A stretch of DNA of 64,000 nt from Dietzia aurantiaca (lineage in GTDB: Bacteria; Actinomycetota; Actinomycetes; Mycobacteriales; Mycobacteriaceae): contig NZ_JAIFXZ010000005.1 of NCBI RefSeq assembly GCF_021033825.1, forward strand, positions 1 through 64,000. The letters are read 5' to 3'. Each line of letters begins with the position of its first letter. The stretch's first letter is position 1. Below are positions 8,455 through 16,689 of the stretch, one piece after another. A program made the position numbers and the translations under genes. The notes under the pieces are model-generated. The model ran no database searches and was not told the DNA's origin. It was given only the letters and a program-made list of their open reading frames with translations.

Positions 8455-9081
8455 TCAGGAGGTGACCCCGGCGCGATCCACTTCGGCCTCGTACAGCGCC
8501 CGGATGGCCTGCGCGGCCTCATCGAGCGGGCTGATCTCCCGACGCGCCCGCGACACGGCCACCGCCCCTTCGAGAATGCACAGCGACTGCAGGGCGAGGC
8601 GATCCGCCGACGTCGTCGTCATACCTCTCTCCCCCAACATCCGCGCCAACACCGACTGCCACCGCCCAAACGCCTCCCCCGCCTGCTCGGTCAGCTCGGG
8701 CAGCGCCGGATCGGCGTCCACCACCACGGCGAGCACCGGACATCCCGCGCGGTAGTCGCTCGCGAGCAACTGTTCGCGCCAGAGCGCGACGAATGCGTCC
8801 AGCGCGACAGCCGGATCGCCCTCCCCCGCCGCCCCGGCGAGCTCGATGATCGATTCTGTCGCGAGCTCGACCGCCTCCGACAGCAGTTGCGCGCGTCCGC
8901 CGGGAAAGTGGTGGTACACGGACCCCCGAGGCGCGCCGCTGGCCGCCAGGACCTTGTCGATGGTCGTCCCCGCCACCCCGTTCTCCCGCAACAAGACCGC
9001 GGCGGTGCGGATCATCTTCTCGCGCGTCGCACCTCGACGCCCCCGCCCGGCCTCCGGCGTACTCGATCTCCCTGTGGGCAT
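8455..9081 (-). CDS. TetR/AcrR-family transcriptional regulator
   Basis: The protein has 208 residues from the preferred start. The N-terminal TetR domain is clear: REKMIRTAAVLLRENGVAGTTIDKVLAASGAPRGSVYHHF, with the helix-turn-helix at its end; the first Tyr-His-His-Phe is the classic TetR signature. The C-terminal ligand domain resembles the LmrA/YxaF type (GCPVLAVVVDADP). ATG at 9081 is preferred because TAGAAT (9089-9094, minus strand) ends seven bases before it. A palindrome at 9098-9117 lies immediately upstream, between this gene and the divergent DUF4442 gene, so it probably represses both. Ligand unknown. Confidence 0.85.
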   Translation of the reverse strand: MPTGRSSTPEAGRGRRGATREKMIRTAAVLLRENGVAGTTIDKVLAASGAPRGSVYHHFPGGRAQLLSEAVELATESIIELAGAAGEGDPAVALDAFVALWREQLLASDYRAGCPVLAVVVDADPALPELTEQAGEAFGRWQSVLARMLGERGMTTTSADRLALQSLCILEGAVAVSRARREISPLDEAAQAIRALYEAEVDRAGVTS

Positions 9082-9097
9082 GCACTGCATTCTACGC

Positions 9098-9117
9098 ACT
9101 ATGCTCTATGCCATAGT
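9098..9117. promoter_or_regulatory. Probable TetR operator
   Basis: ACTATG and CATAGT are perfect 6-base arms separated by CTCTATGC. The site lies between the divergent TetR and DUF4442 genes, just upstream of the TetR -10 element and overlapping the likely -10 region of the rightward gene. This placement suits autorepression plus repression of the neighbour. Confidence 0.6.
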
Positions 9118-9169
9118 AAAGATGCGACAGGGCGGACCCATCGATCTGCCCCAAGGGAACGGAGTAGGC

Positions 9170-9715
9170 ATGTCACAGCAGGTCGGACCCATCAAGCGGG
9201 CACTGTCCTCTGCGCGGGGGATGCAGATCGGGATGAGCCTCTGGCCGCCCTATCTTGCGGCGGGCGTCCGCGTCGAGCACATCGCCCCGGACTTCAGCCG
9301 GGCTCGCGTGCGGCTGAACCGCCGGCCGTGGAACACCAACTACGTCGGCACGGCGTTCGGCGGCTCACTGTTCTCCATGTCCGACCCGTTCTGGATGTTC
9401 CTGCTGATGCGACGCCTGGGATCGGAGTACGTGGTGTGGGACGTCGCCGGTGAGATCGACTTCGTCTCCCCCGGGCGCACTGCTGTCCACGCGGAGTTCG
9501 AGGTAACCGCCGAGCACGTTGCCGAGATCCGCGACGCGGCCGCCGGCGGCCAGAAGGTACTGCGGTGGTTCAGCACCGACCTGACCGACGACAACGGCCA
9601 GGTCGTGGCGCGGGTGCGCAAGCAGATCTACGTGCGGCGCAAGCGCGATGCGGCCGCGCCGGCGCCCAACAGCGCGGCCGTCACGGCAACCGGGGTGCCA
9701 GCCACGCGGCCCTGA
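9170..9715 (+). CDS. DUF4442 hot-dog fold thioesterase-like protein
   Basis: The 181-residue protein matches DUF4442 proteins (PaaI-like hot-dog fold): VEHIAPDFSRARVRLNRRPWN, then NYVGTAFGGSLFSMSDPFWMFLLM, then VWDVAGEIDFVSPGRTAVHAEFEV. The GTAFGGSLFSMSDP helix is the equivalent of the hot-dog active-site helix. Members are taken to be acyl-CoA thioesterases or acyl-binding proteins; the substrate is not known. The ATG at 9170 has GGAG eight bases upstream. It is divergent from a TetR gene whose operator overlaps its promoter. The C-terminal ~20 residues are Ala/Pro-rich and probably disordered. Confidence 0.75.
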   Translation: MSQQVGPIKRALSSARGMQIGMSLWPPYLAAGVRVEHIAPDFSRARVRLNRRPWNTNYVGTAFGGSLFSMSDPFWMFLLMRRLGSEYVVWDVAGEIDFVSPGRTAVHAEFEVTAEHVAEIRDAAAGGQKVLRWFSTDLTDDNGQVVARVRKQIYVRRKRDAAAPAPNSAAVTATGVPATRP

Positions 9716-9804
9716 CGCCGCCTCGGTCGGGCTCTGCCCGGAACGGTCAGGCGGATGGCGCTCCGGGGTCCGCGCCGACGCGATAAGCGCGGTGACCCCC
9801 ACCA

Positions 9805-9863
9805 TCGACAAGAGGGTTTCGACCACATCTACTCGCACGATGTGGTCGAAACCCTCTTATCGA
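9805..9863. terminator. Very long hairpin between convergent genes
   Basis: Arms 9810-9829 and 9839-9858 are perfect over 20 bases and continue to 25 with one mismatch, with a 9-base loop. It separates the DUF4442 gene from the convergent pntB gene. Confidence 0.75.
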
Positions 9864-9914
9864 TGAGACCGGCGGGAGCTCACGCGCCAATCGGTCGCGC
9901 CGCGCACGCGAGCG

Positions 9915-11336
9915 TCAGGCGTTCGCGCCCTGCTGCTCCTTGACGGCGGTCAGGATGTCGCCGACGCGGTCCTTGGCGTCACCGAACAGCATGTCGGTGT
10001 TGTCGCGGAAGAACAGCGGGTTCTGGACACCGGCGTAACCGGCGGCCATGGAGCGCTTGAACACGATGACGTTCGAGGCCTCCCACACGTGCAGCACGGG
10101 CATGCCGGCGATCGGGCTGCCCGGGTCCTCGGCGGCGTCGGGGTTGACCGTGTCGTTGGCGCCGATGACCAGCACGACGTCGGTATCGGCGAAGTCGTCG
10201 TTGATCTCGTCGAGCTCGAGCACGATGTCATACGGCACCTTGGCCTCGGCCAGCAGCACGTTCATGTGCCCGGGCAGACGACCGGCGACCGGGTGGACGG
10301 CGAAGCGCACGTCCACGCCGCGGTCCCGCAGGGTGCGGGTCAGGTCGGCCACGGGGTACTGGGCCTGGGCCACGGCCATGCCGTAGCCCGGCGCGATGAT
10401 CACCGAGTTCGCATTCGCGAGCATCTCGGCCGCGCCGGCCACATCGATCTCGGTGTGCTCGCCGTGGTCCTTGCCCTCACCGGAGGAGGCCTCGATACCG
10501 AAGCCACCCATGATGACGGAGAAGAACGAGCGGTTCATCGCCTTGCACATGATGTAGGACAGGTAGGCACCCGAGGAGCCGACGAGCGCGCCGGTCACGA
10601 TCAGCAGGTCGTTGCCGAGCAGGAAGCCGGTGGCCGCTGCCGCCCAGCCGGAGTACGAGTTGAGCATCGACACCACGACGGGCATGTCGCCGCCGCCGAT
10701 GGAGGCCACCAGGTGCCAGCCCAGCGCCAGGGCGAGGATGGTGACGACGACGAGCATCCACAGCGCCGGCGTGATCACGAACCACACCGTCAGCACGATG
10801 AACGCCACGATGATTCCGGCGTTGATCAGGTTCTTACCGGGCAGCACCAGCGGCGCGGACTTCATCTTGGCCGAGAGCTTGAGGTAGGCCACGATCGAGC
10901 CGGTGAAGGTCACGGCGCCGATGAACACACCGATGAACACCTCGGCGTGGTGGATGCCCAGCAAGGATCCGGTCAGCTCACCGTGGAGCTCGGGCTCGAG
11001 GTAACCGTTCCAGCCCACCAGCACGGCGGCCAGACCGACGAACGAATGCAGGAGAGCGATGAGCTCGGGCATCTCGGTCATCTGCACGCTGCGCGCGCGC
11101 ATCAGGCCGATCCCGGCACCGACGATAACGGCGACGGCCATGAGGGCGATGCCGATCGTGGCGGGCTGGTGATCGAGGACCAGGACGACGGTGGCCACCA
11201 GGGCGATGGCCATGCCGGCGATACCGAAGGTCAGTCCGCGACGGGCGGTCTCATGCTTGGACAGGCCTGCCAGGGACAGAATGAACAGCAGCGCTGCGAC
11301 GAGGTAGGCCGCGTTGGCGGCGGTCACGAGTGACAT
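9915..11336 (-). CDS. pntB: NAD(P) transhydrogenase, beta subunit
   Basis: The protein has 473 residues, the normal length. The N-terminal half holds about nine membrane spans (domain dII), and the C-terminal ~180 residues form the NADP(H)-binding dIII domain with the motifs [12 protein letters not shown] and [10 protein letters not shown]. With PntA it couples proton re-entry across the membrane to hydride transfer from NADH to NADP+, supplying NADPH. Its start lies only four bases after the pntA stop, so the two form an operon. The gene ends against the long hairpin at 9805-9863. Confidence 0.95.
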   Translation of the reverse strand: MSLVTAANAAYLVAALLFILSLAGLSKHETARRGLTFGIAGMAIALVATVVLVLDHQPATIGIALMAVAVIVGAGIGLMRARSVQMTEMPELIALLHSFVGLAAVLVGWNGYLEPELHGELTGSLLGIHHAEVFIGVFIGAVTFTGSIVAYLKLSAKMKSAPLVLPGKNLINAGIIVAFIVLTVWFVITPALWMLVVVTILALALGWHLVASIGGGDMPVVVSMLNSYSGWAAAATGFLLGNDLLIVTGALVGSSGAYLSYIMCKAMNRSFFSVIMGGFGIEASSGEGKDHGEHTEIDVAGAAEMLANANSVIIAPGYGMAVAQAQYPVADLTRTLRDRGVDVRFAVHPVAGRLPGHMNVLLAEAKVPYDIVLELDEINDDFADTDVVLVIGANDTVNPDAAEDPGSPIAGMPVLHVWEASNVIVFKRSMAAGYAGVQNPLFFRDNTDMLFGDAKDRVGDILTAVKEQQGANA

Positions 11337-11340
11337 GGTC

Positions 11341-12957
11341 TCAGGCTCCCTTCGAGAACATGCCGAGCATGCGACGGGTCACGGCGAAACCGCCGAAGAC
11401 GTTGATGGACGCGACGAGGATCGCGATGGCGGCCAGGGCCAGGCCGACGGAATTGTCGATGCCCACCTGCAAAAGGGCGCCGACGACGATCACGCCGGAG
11501 ATCGCGTTGGTGACCGACATCAGCGGGGTGTGCAACGCGTGGTGCACGTTGCCGATGACGTAGTAGCCGATCACGATCGCCAGCACGAACACCGTGATGT
11601 GCTGCGGCATATCGCCCGGGGCGATCGCGATCAGCACCAGCAGCAGCGCCATGCCCAGGCCGATCAGGCCCATCTTGGCGCCCGACGACATCTTCTTCTT
11701 CTCTTCGGCAGCCTCTGCGGGCGTCGCCGCAGCCGCAGGGGCCGGGGCGGCGCTGACCTGCACGGGGGGCGGCGGCCACATGAGCTCGCCACCCTTGGTG
11801 ACAGTGACGCCGCGCTGGACGACGTCCTCCATGTCCAGCGCCCAGACGCCGTCCTTCTCCGGAGTAACGAGCTTGGTCAGGTTGACCAGGTTCGTGCCGT
11901 ACAGCTGCGAAGCCTGCGCCGGCAGACGCCCCGCCAGGTCGGTGTAACCGATGATCGTGACGCCGTTCTCGGTCACCACGACCTCGTCGGCGACACTGCC
12001 CTCGACGTTCCCGCCCTGGGCAGCGGCCATGTCGACGATGACCGATCCACGCTTCATCGAGGCCACATCCGCGGCGGTGATCAGGCGCGGGGCCGCCCGG
12101 CCCGGGATCAGGGCCGTGGTGATGATGATGTCCACGTCCGCGGCCTGCGTCGTGTACAGATCGGCGGCGGCGCGGTCGTAGGCCTCACTGGTGGCCTTGG
12201 CATAGCCGTCGGAGGAGACCTCTTTCTCCTCGTCCGGAACCTCGACCGGCAGGTACTCGCCACCGATCGACTTGACCTGATCCGCGACCTCGGGCCGCGG
12301 GTCGGTCGCACGCACGATCGCGCCGAGGCTCGAGGCCGCACCGATGGCAGCCAGGCCGGCGACACCGGCACCCGCGACGAGGACCTTGGCCGGCGGGACC
12401 TTGCCCGCGGCGGTGACCTGGCCGGTGAAGAAACGGCCGAAGTGGTGGGCGGCCTCGATCACGGCACGGTAGCCGGCGATGTTGGCCATCGACGACAGCA
12501 CGTCCATCGACTGGGCACGCGAGATACGCGGCACCGCATCCATGGCCAGCGCGGTCACGCCACGCTCGGTCAGCAGGGTGAGCAGACGCTCGTTCTGCGC
12601 GGGGGCCAGAAGGCTCACCAGCGTCGCGCCGGAACGAAGTCGTCCGACCTCGACCTCGGTGGGGACGGCGACCTTCATCACGACATCGCTCGACCAGGCC
12701 GTGTCACCGTCGACCAGCTCCGCACCGGACTCGATATAGGAGGCGTCGGCGAACTCGGCGCGCGTGCCGGCACCGGACTCCACGACGACCCGGTACCCCA
12801 GGCCGATCAGCTTGGCCACGGTCGCGGGGGTGGCCGCGACGCGGTTCTCCGCAGGATTGACCTCCGCGACCACACCGATCACCGAGGGGGCCTCCGCGGC
12901 ATCCCGGACGTCAGTGTCCGGGGTCATATCTGGGATCTCTTCAAGGCTCGAGGCCAT
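11341..12957 (-). CDS. pntA: NAD(P) transhydrogenase, alpha subunit (undivided PntA)
   Basis: The protein has 538 residues. The N-terminal dI domain binds NAD(H): an alanine-dehydrogenase-like fold with [14 protein letters not shown] near the start and the Rossmann motif [15 protein letters not shown], then [12 protein letters not shown]. After a Pro/Ala/Lys linker the C-terminus has several membrane spans, ending in [15 protein letters not shown], the part encoded separately as pntAB in many other actinobacteria. The start at 12957 is set by AAAGGA nine bases upstream; an extra in-frame extension to 13002 lacks support. A ~20-residue acidic N-terminal tail precedes the conserved domain. Confidence 0.95.
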   Translation of the reverse strand: MASSLEEIPDMTPDTDVRDAAEAPSVIGVVAEVNPAENRVAATPATVAKLIGLGYRVVVESGAGTRAEFADASYIESGAELVDGDTAWSSDVVMKVAVPTEVEVGRLRSGATLVSLLAPAQNERLLTLLTERGVTALAMDAVPRISRAQSMDVLSSMANIAGYRAVIEAAHHFGRFFTGQVTAAGKVPPAKVLVAGAGVAGLAAIGAASSLGAIVRATDPRPEVADQVKSIGGEYLPVEVPDEEKEVSSDGYAKATSEAYDRAAADLYTTQAADVDIIITTALIPGRAAPRLITAADVASMKRGSVIVDMAAAQGGNVEGSVADEVVVTENGVTIIGYTDLAGRLPAQASQLYGTNLVNLTKLVTPEKDGVWALDMEDVVQRGVTVTKGGELMWPPPPVQVSAAPAPAAAATPAEAAEEKKKMSSGAKMGLIGLGMALLLVLIAIAPGDMPQHITVFVLAIVIGYYVIGNVHHALHTPLMSVTNAISGVIVVGALLQVGIDNSVGLALAAIAILVASINVFGGFAVTRRMLGMFSKGA

Positions 12958-13303
12958 TAGGGTTTCCTTTGACAGCGTTGTGAACGAGCCGGTGCTGCGC
13001 ACCGGCTCCGACGTTCATCTCTGCGAGACGTATCTATTTTTCTCCCGGGTCCCGAGACGTGCTCGGGCCCGAGCGCTCCAGTCAACGATCGACCGATCGG
13101 AGCTCACGAGGCGGTGCAGGGTAAAAGGGTGGCCCGTACCTCGTCCGCCGTGGCGGCGTCTCCCCCGGGAGCAGACGGGGGTGCCGCCTTGACTGCCGGG
13201 AGAACTTCCGGCTGAGCCTACGGGACATCGTCGCACCGATTCGACCCGGTACAGCCTGGCCGGGCCAATCTGTGAGACATCCCACAGGAACGTGAGGAAC
13301 GCC
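12958..13303. other. pntA 5' region with several hairpins, no gene seen
   Basis: The 346-bp gap lies between pntA and the upstream flavoenzyme gene. It holds a 9-bp perfect stem with loop CTGCG (12986-13008) 29 bases before the pntA start, a 14-bp perfect palindrome GCTCGGGCCCGAGC (13061-13074), a possible -10 hexamer TAGATA on the minus strand (13031-13036), and a G/C-rich stem around 13151-13187 that could terminate the upstream gene. No riboswitch class is recognised. Confidence 0.45.
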
Positions 13304-14611
13304 TCAGCTCAGAAGCGACCCATCGATCTCGTCCCACGAACTCATGCCGCTCAGGGACAGCGTCAGGTCGATCTCGGCGAGCAGGTTGTCGAGGACCTCA
13401 CCGACTCCGCGCCGTCCCGCGATGGCGAGTCCGTAGAGGTGCGGTCGGCCCAGGGTGACGGCGTCGGCGCCGCAGGCCATCGCCTTGATGACGTCCGCGC
13501 CACCGCGTATGCCCGAGTCGAGCAGAACGGTGGGCTCGGAACCGACCGCCTCGCGGATCCGGACCAGTGCGTCGAGGGTGCCGATGGACCCGTCGACCTG
13601 CCGCCCTCCGTGATTGGAGACCATGACCGCGTCGACGCCGGTATCAAACGCGCGCTGTGCGTCGTCCGGGTGCAGGACGCCCTTGAGCACGATCGGCAGT
13701 CGCGTCCGCTCGCGCAGCGTGGCGAGGTGATCCCAACTGAGCGCGGGGTTGGAGAACGTGTCGAGGAAGGTCTGGACCGCGGCGCGGGTCTCGGGGGCGC
13801 GGAGGTTGTCGAGGAGCCGGCCCGGGCGGTTCCGGGCCATCTCTAGCATCGTCCGCACCGCCTGCGGCGTCACCGTCACCGGTTCGTCCTCCACGTCGGC
13901 GGCCACCCGCTCGGCGACGAGCTCGGCGAACCGCGGATCCGAGGTGTACTGGGCGATGCCGACCCCACGCGTGAACGGCAGCGAGCCCAGGTCGAGGTCC
14001 CACGGACGCCACCCCAGCAGCGTCGTATCCAGCGTCACCACCAGGGCGCCGGCATCGATGGCCTCCGCGCGGGCGATGAAGCTGTCGACCAGCGCCTCGT
14101 CCTTGCTCCAGTACAGCTGGAACCACCGGGAGGCGGAGCCCGTAGACGACGCTTCGTCCATCGCGGCGGCAGTCGCCTCCATCGGCGAGGAACCCTGCGA
14201 GGACAGGATGTAGGGCAGGCCACGCTCCGAGGCCGCCGCTCCCACGTCGAGGTCGGCGTCGCGGGTGATGAGCCCGGCCGCGCCGATCGGGGCGACCAGG
14301 ACCGGTGCGGGCAGCCGTCGGCCGAACAGTTCCACCGAGAGGTCACGCTCGGAGGTGTCCCGCAGCATCCGAGGGACGATCCGGCGGCGGTCAAACGCCT
14401 CGCGGTTGGCGTCCATCGTGGCGCCCGAGCCCGCGCCGCCGTAGATGTACGCCCACGCCCGGCGGCCGCCCGGGCGCCGCAGCAGCGAACGCCTCGCCGC
14501 GGCCTCCAGGCGGCCCGCCTCGGTCGGCACCTTCGGCGTGATCCCGGAGATCCCCGCTCGGTAGATGACGTTCTGGCGGGCGCGGCCGAGAGGGTTCGAG
14601 GGTGAGGGCAT
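13304..14611 (-). CDS. FMN-dependent alpha-hydroxy-acid oxidase (lactate 2-monooxygenase type)
   Basis: The 435-residue protein has the FMN alpha-hydroxy-acid fold: the YIYGGAGSG start, PVLVAPIGAAG, the FMN-phosphate region LLDSGIRGGADVIKA and the catalytic SNHGGRQ near residue 345. The LGWRPWDLDLGSLPF segment after the substrate strand is characteristic of lactate 2-monooxygenases, which convert L-lactate to acetate and CO2, as opposed to the LldD dehydrogenases. Substrate is inferred from that segment only. ATG at 14611 has TAGCGT ending seven bases upstream, so it is probably leaderless. A second family member (LldD2-like) lies at 23596-24849 on the opposite strand. Confidence 0.85.
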   Translation of the reverse strand: MPSPSNPLGRARQNVIYRAGISGITPKVPTEAGRLEAAARRSLLRRPGGRRAWAYIYGGAGSGATMDANREAFDRRRIVPRMLRDTSERDLSVELFGRRLPAPVLVAPIGAAGLITRDADLDVGAAASERGLPYILSSQGSSPMEATAAAMDEASSTGSASRWFQLYWSKDEALVDSFIARAEAIDAGALVVTLDTTLLGWRPWDLDLGSLPFTRGVGIAQYTSDPRFAELVAERVAADVEDEPVTVTPQAVRTMLEMARNRPGRLLDNLRAPETRAAVQTFLDTFSNPALSWDHLATLRERTRLPIVLKGVLHPDDAQRAFDTGVDAVMVSNHGGRQVDGSIGTLDALVRIREAVGSEPTVLLDSGIRGGADVIKAMACGADAVTLGRPHLYGLAIAGRRGVGEVLDNLLAEIDLTLSLSGMSSWDEIDGSLLS

Positions 14612-14652
14612 GGGCGCTACGCTACCGCCGCCGGCGGGACCGGATGACGGAA

Positions 14653-14682
14653 GCGGCCCGCCTCCTGCTGGAGACGGGCCGC
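14653..14682. terminator. Terminator of the leftward Ig-like operon
   Basis: GCGGCCCGCCTCC and GGAGACGGGCCGC form a 13-bp stem with one wobble and the loop TGCT. It lies 30 bases past the stop of the 650-residue Ig-like protein gene and before the promoter of the flavoenzyme gene. Confidence 0.75.
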
Positions 14683-14711
14683 CTACTGTTCGCGCGATGC
14701 TCGCTGGCCTG

Positions 14712-16664
14712 TCAGTTCCCTCCGAACATGCCGGTGAGGCTGCTCAGGCCCTCTTCTCCGAGCGCATCCGTAACACTGCCGAGGTCGAGCGATCCGACCA
14801 TGATCGGGTCCGGCTCAGGCGGCCCGGGCTCCTCGATGACGATCTCCGATGTCGTCACCGTCACCACGGTGGCGGAGGCCGTCTCGGACGGGGCGATCAC
14901 CTCGTCGCTGCCCGAGGCGCCGGAGTAGTCCGCGGTCATGCGGTACTCACCCCGCTCGGCGAACCGGTGCGTGAACACCGCGCTCGCCTCGCCGGTGTCA
15001 CGGTCGATCGTGACCGGTGCCGAGCCGATCGCCTCGCCGTCCGAGAAGAACCACACCGAGCCGAGGTCGTCGGTGCCGGCGTCGGAGAGCTCTCGGCCGT
15101 CGAGACGGGAAACGGTCGCGGTGATGGTGACCTCGTCGCCTGCGGTCGCCTCGGTCTGCAGCTCGATGGTGGTGCCGGAGTCGACCTCGGGCAGCGACTC
15201 CACCGTGAGGGTGGCCGGAGCAGAGGTCACAGGCAGGTAGTACATGCCGTCGATCAGTGCACCCTCGAAGACCGCCTCGATCGTCTTGTCGCCAGGGGTG
15301 GTGAAGACGTGGTCGGCGAGGGTCGCCGAGCCGTCGTCGTCGGTGGTGACGGTGCCGATGTCGCGGCCGTTGGCGCGGATGATCACCTCGGCGCCCGCGG
15401 GCAGCGGTTCACCTCCGGCGGTCATGGCGGCGGTCACGTCCACTGCGCGCCCGACCAGGACGGAGGCCGGATCCACGGCCACGGTGACCTCGGGGGTCGT
15501 CTCGGCGGCCAGCGTCACGTCGACCGGGTCGGACTCGGCCCCGCGGTAGATGGTGTCGTAGGTCTCCGACTCGAGGAGTCGCGCGGTGTAGCGGTAGACG
15601 GTCTCCTCCGCGACGTCCGCGTCGAGGTGGTCGGTGTAGGTCGCCGTGACGCCGTTGACGGCGATGGTGTCGACGACGACGCCGTCGCGCAGAATCTCGA
15701 CCTCGGTCCCCTCCGGCAGATCCGTTCCGCTGCTGGTGTCGACGGCCACGTCGAGGGTGACCGGCAGTTGTCCGTTTTCAACGAGCCCGCGGGTGGCGGT
15801 CAGGCCGACTGTGCTGGTGACCTCCGACTTGGGCTCGGGATCGATCCGCACCGTGTTCGTTGTCCAGTCGGAAGCCGCGAACCTCGGGGCATCTCCCAGG
15901 TAGCGAGCCCGGACTGTCTGGGTGACCGGGTCGCGGTTGTCGAGCAGCGGCGCGGTGTACGGGATGCTGGCGCGGCCGTTGGAGCCGACCGGCACCACAC
16001 CGAGCAAGACGCCATCTACTTCGAACCTGACATCGCCGGCAGTGACCCCGTTGCTGCCGTGAACCGCCCCGACATCCGCGGTGAGCGTGGTGGCGGTGCC
16101 TTCCTCGACGGTGGCCGGGTTAGCGGACACAGACGTGTTGGTTCCGACTGCCCCCAGGGTGAAGCCGACGACGTTGTCAGCGGTCGGTTTCCAACTCCCG
16201 CCAAGACCCAAGTGAGCACGTACACCAAACTGAAAATTAGTTCCGCCATCCGCATTTGAGGGAATGTTGAGTGAGAGCCATCCCGATCGCGATGCACCAG
16301 GCGCTAGAGTTTGGTAAGTAAAGTTTCGGGGCTTGCCACCCCAATACGTCGGCCCCTGGTCGTGATTTCCGACCTCGATAAAGTCAGTTCCCCCGCTACC
16401 TCGCAGCGTGAATCCTGCTGGCACGGTCAGTCCATATGTGTTGACAACCCGGTTATTAATAAGGGGCGCTCCCCCGCGGGTATTAGTGGCACTGATATTG
16501 AAGCGCACATGCCCGCCGGGACGCAGATTGCTCTGCCCGACATCTATAGCGACGTTAAATCGGATGTCGTCGATTCGGGTCTGCCCCGTTTGGGCGTGAG
16601 CGGCAGGCGCGAGGCCCACGATCAGGGCAAGGGCCGCCAAAGCGGCGAGGAGTTTACGAAGCAT
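14712..16664 (-). CDS. Secreted Ig-like repeat protein (650 aa)
   Basis: The protein starts with a classical signal peptide (MLRKLLAALAALALIVG, cleavage after AHA). Residues ~27-190 form a domain shared with the 1090-residue protein at 19539: PGGH near the start, a WW/YW segment, then LNIPSNADGGTNFQFG. Four bacterial Ig-like repeats of ~100 residues follow, each with the VRF-VDG and Y-G/P pattern. The C-terminus after an acidic, proline-rich linker reads SLDLGSVTDALG then SSLTGMFGGN, closely matching the tail of the 796-residue neighbour. No LPXTG, membrane anchor or lipobox is present. It probably sits on the cell surface. AAAGGA precedes the ATG. The 5' third is visibly less GC-rich than the Ig part. 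Confidence 0.75.
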   Translation of the reverse strand: MLRKLLAALAALALIVGLAPAAHAQTGQTRIDDIRFNVAIDVGQSNLRPGGHVRFNISATNTRGGAPLINNRVVNTYGLTVPAGFTLRGSGGTDFIEVGNHDQGPTYWGGKPRNFTYQTLAPGASRSGWLSLNIPSNADGGTNFQFGVRAHLGLGGSWKPTADNVVGFTLGAVGTNTSVSANPATVEEGTATTLTADVGAVHGSNGVTAGDVRFEVDGVLLGVVPVGSNGRASIPYTAPLLDNRDPVTQTVRARYLGDAPRFAASDWTTNTVRIDPEPKSEVTSTVGLTATRGLVENGQLPVTLDVAVDTSSGTDLPEGTEVEILRDGVVVDTIAVNGVTATYTDHLDADVAEETVYRYTARLLESETYDTIYRGAESDPVDVTLAAETTPEVTVAVDPASVLVGRAVDVTAAMTAGGEPLPAGAEVIIRANGRDIGTVTTDDDGSATLADHVFTTPGDKTIEAVFEGALIDGMYYLPVTSAPATLTVESLPEVDSGTTIELQTEATAGDEVTITATVSRLDGRELSDAGTDDLGSVWFFSDGEAIGSAPVTIDRDTGEASAVFTHRFAERGEYRMTADYSGASGSDEVIAPSETASATVVTVTTSEIVIEEPGPPEPDPIMVGSLDLGSVTDALGEEGLSSLTGMFGGN

Positions 16665-16689
16665 GATTGTTGAGTCCTTTTCCTGGCCG

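Noticed and set aside
10089-12960. Long open frames on the plus strand opposite pntA and pntB
   Set aside because: They mirror the codon bias of the real genes, have low-complexity His/Asp/Arg/Gly-rich translations and no ribosome site; pntAB motifs on the minus strand are unambiguous.
12986-13187. pntA leader hairpins as a riboswitch
   Set aside because: None of the known conserved riboswitch cores is recognisable and the stems are simple G/C palindromes.
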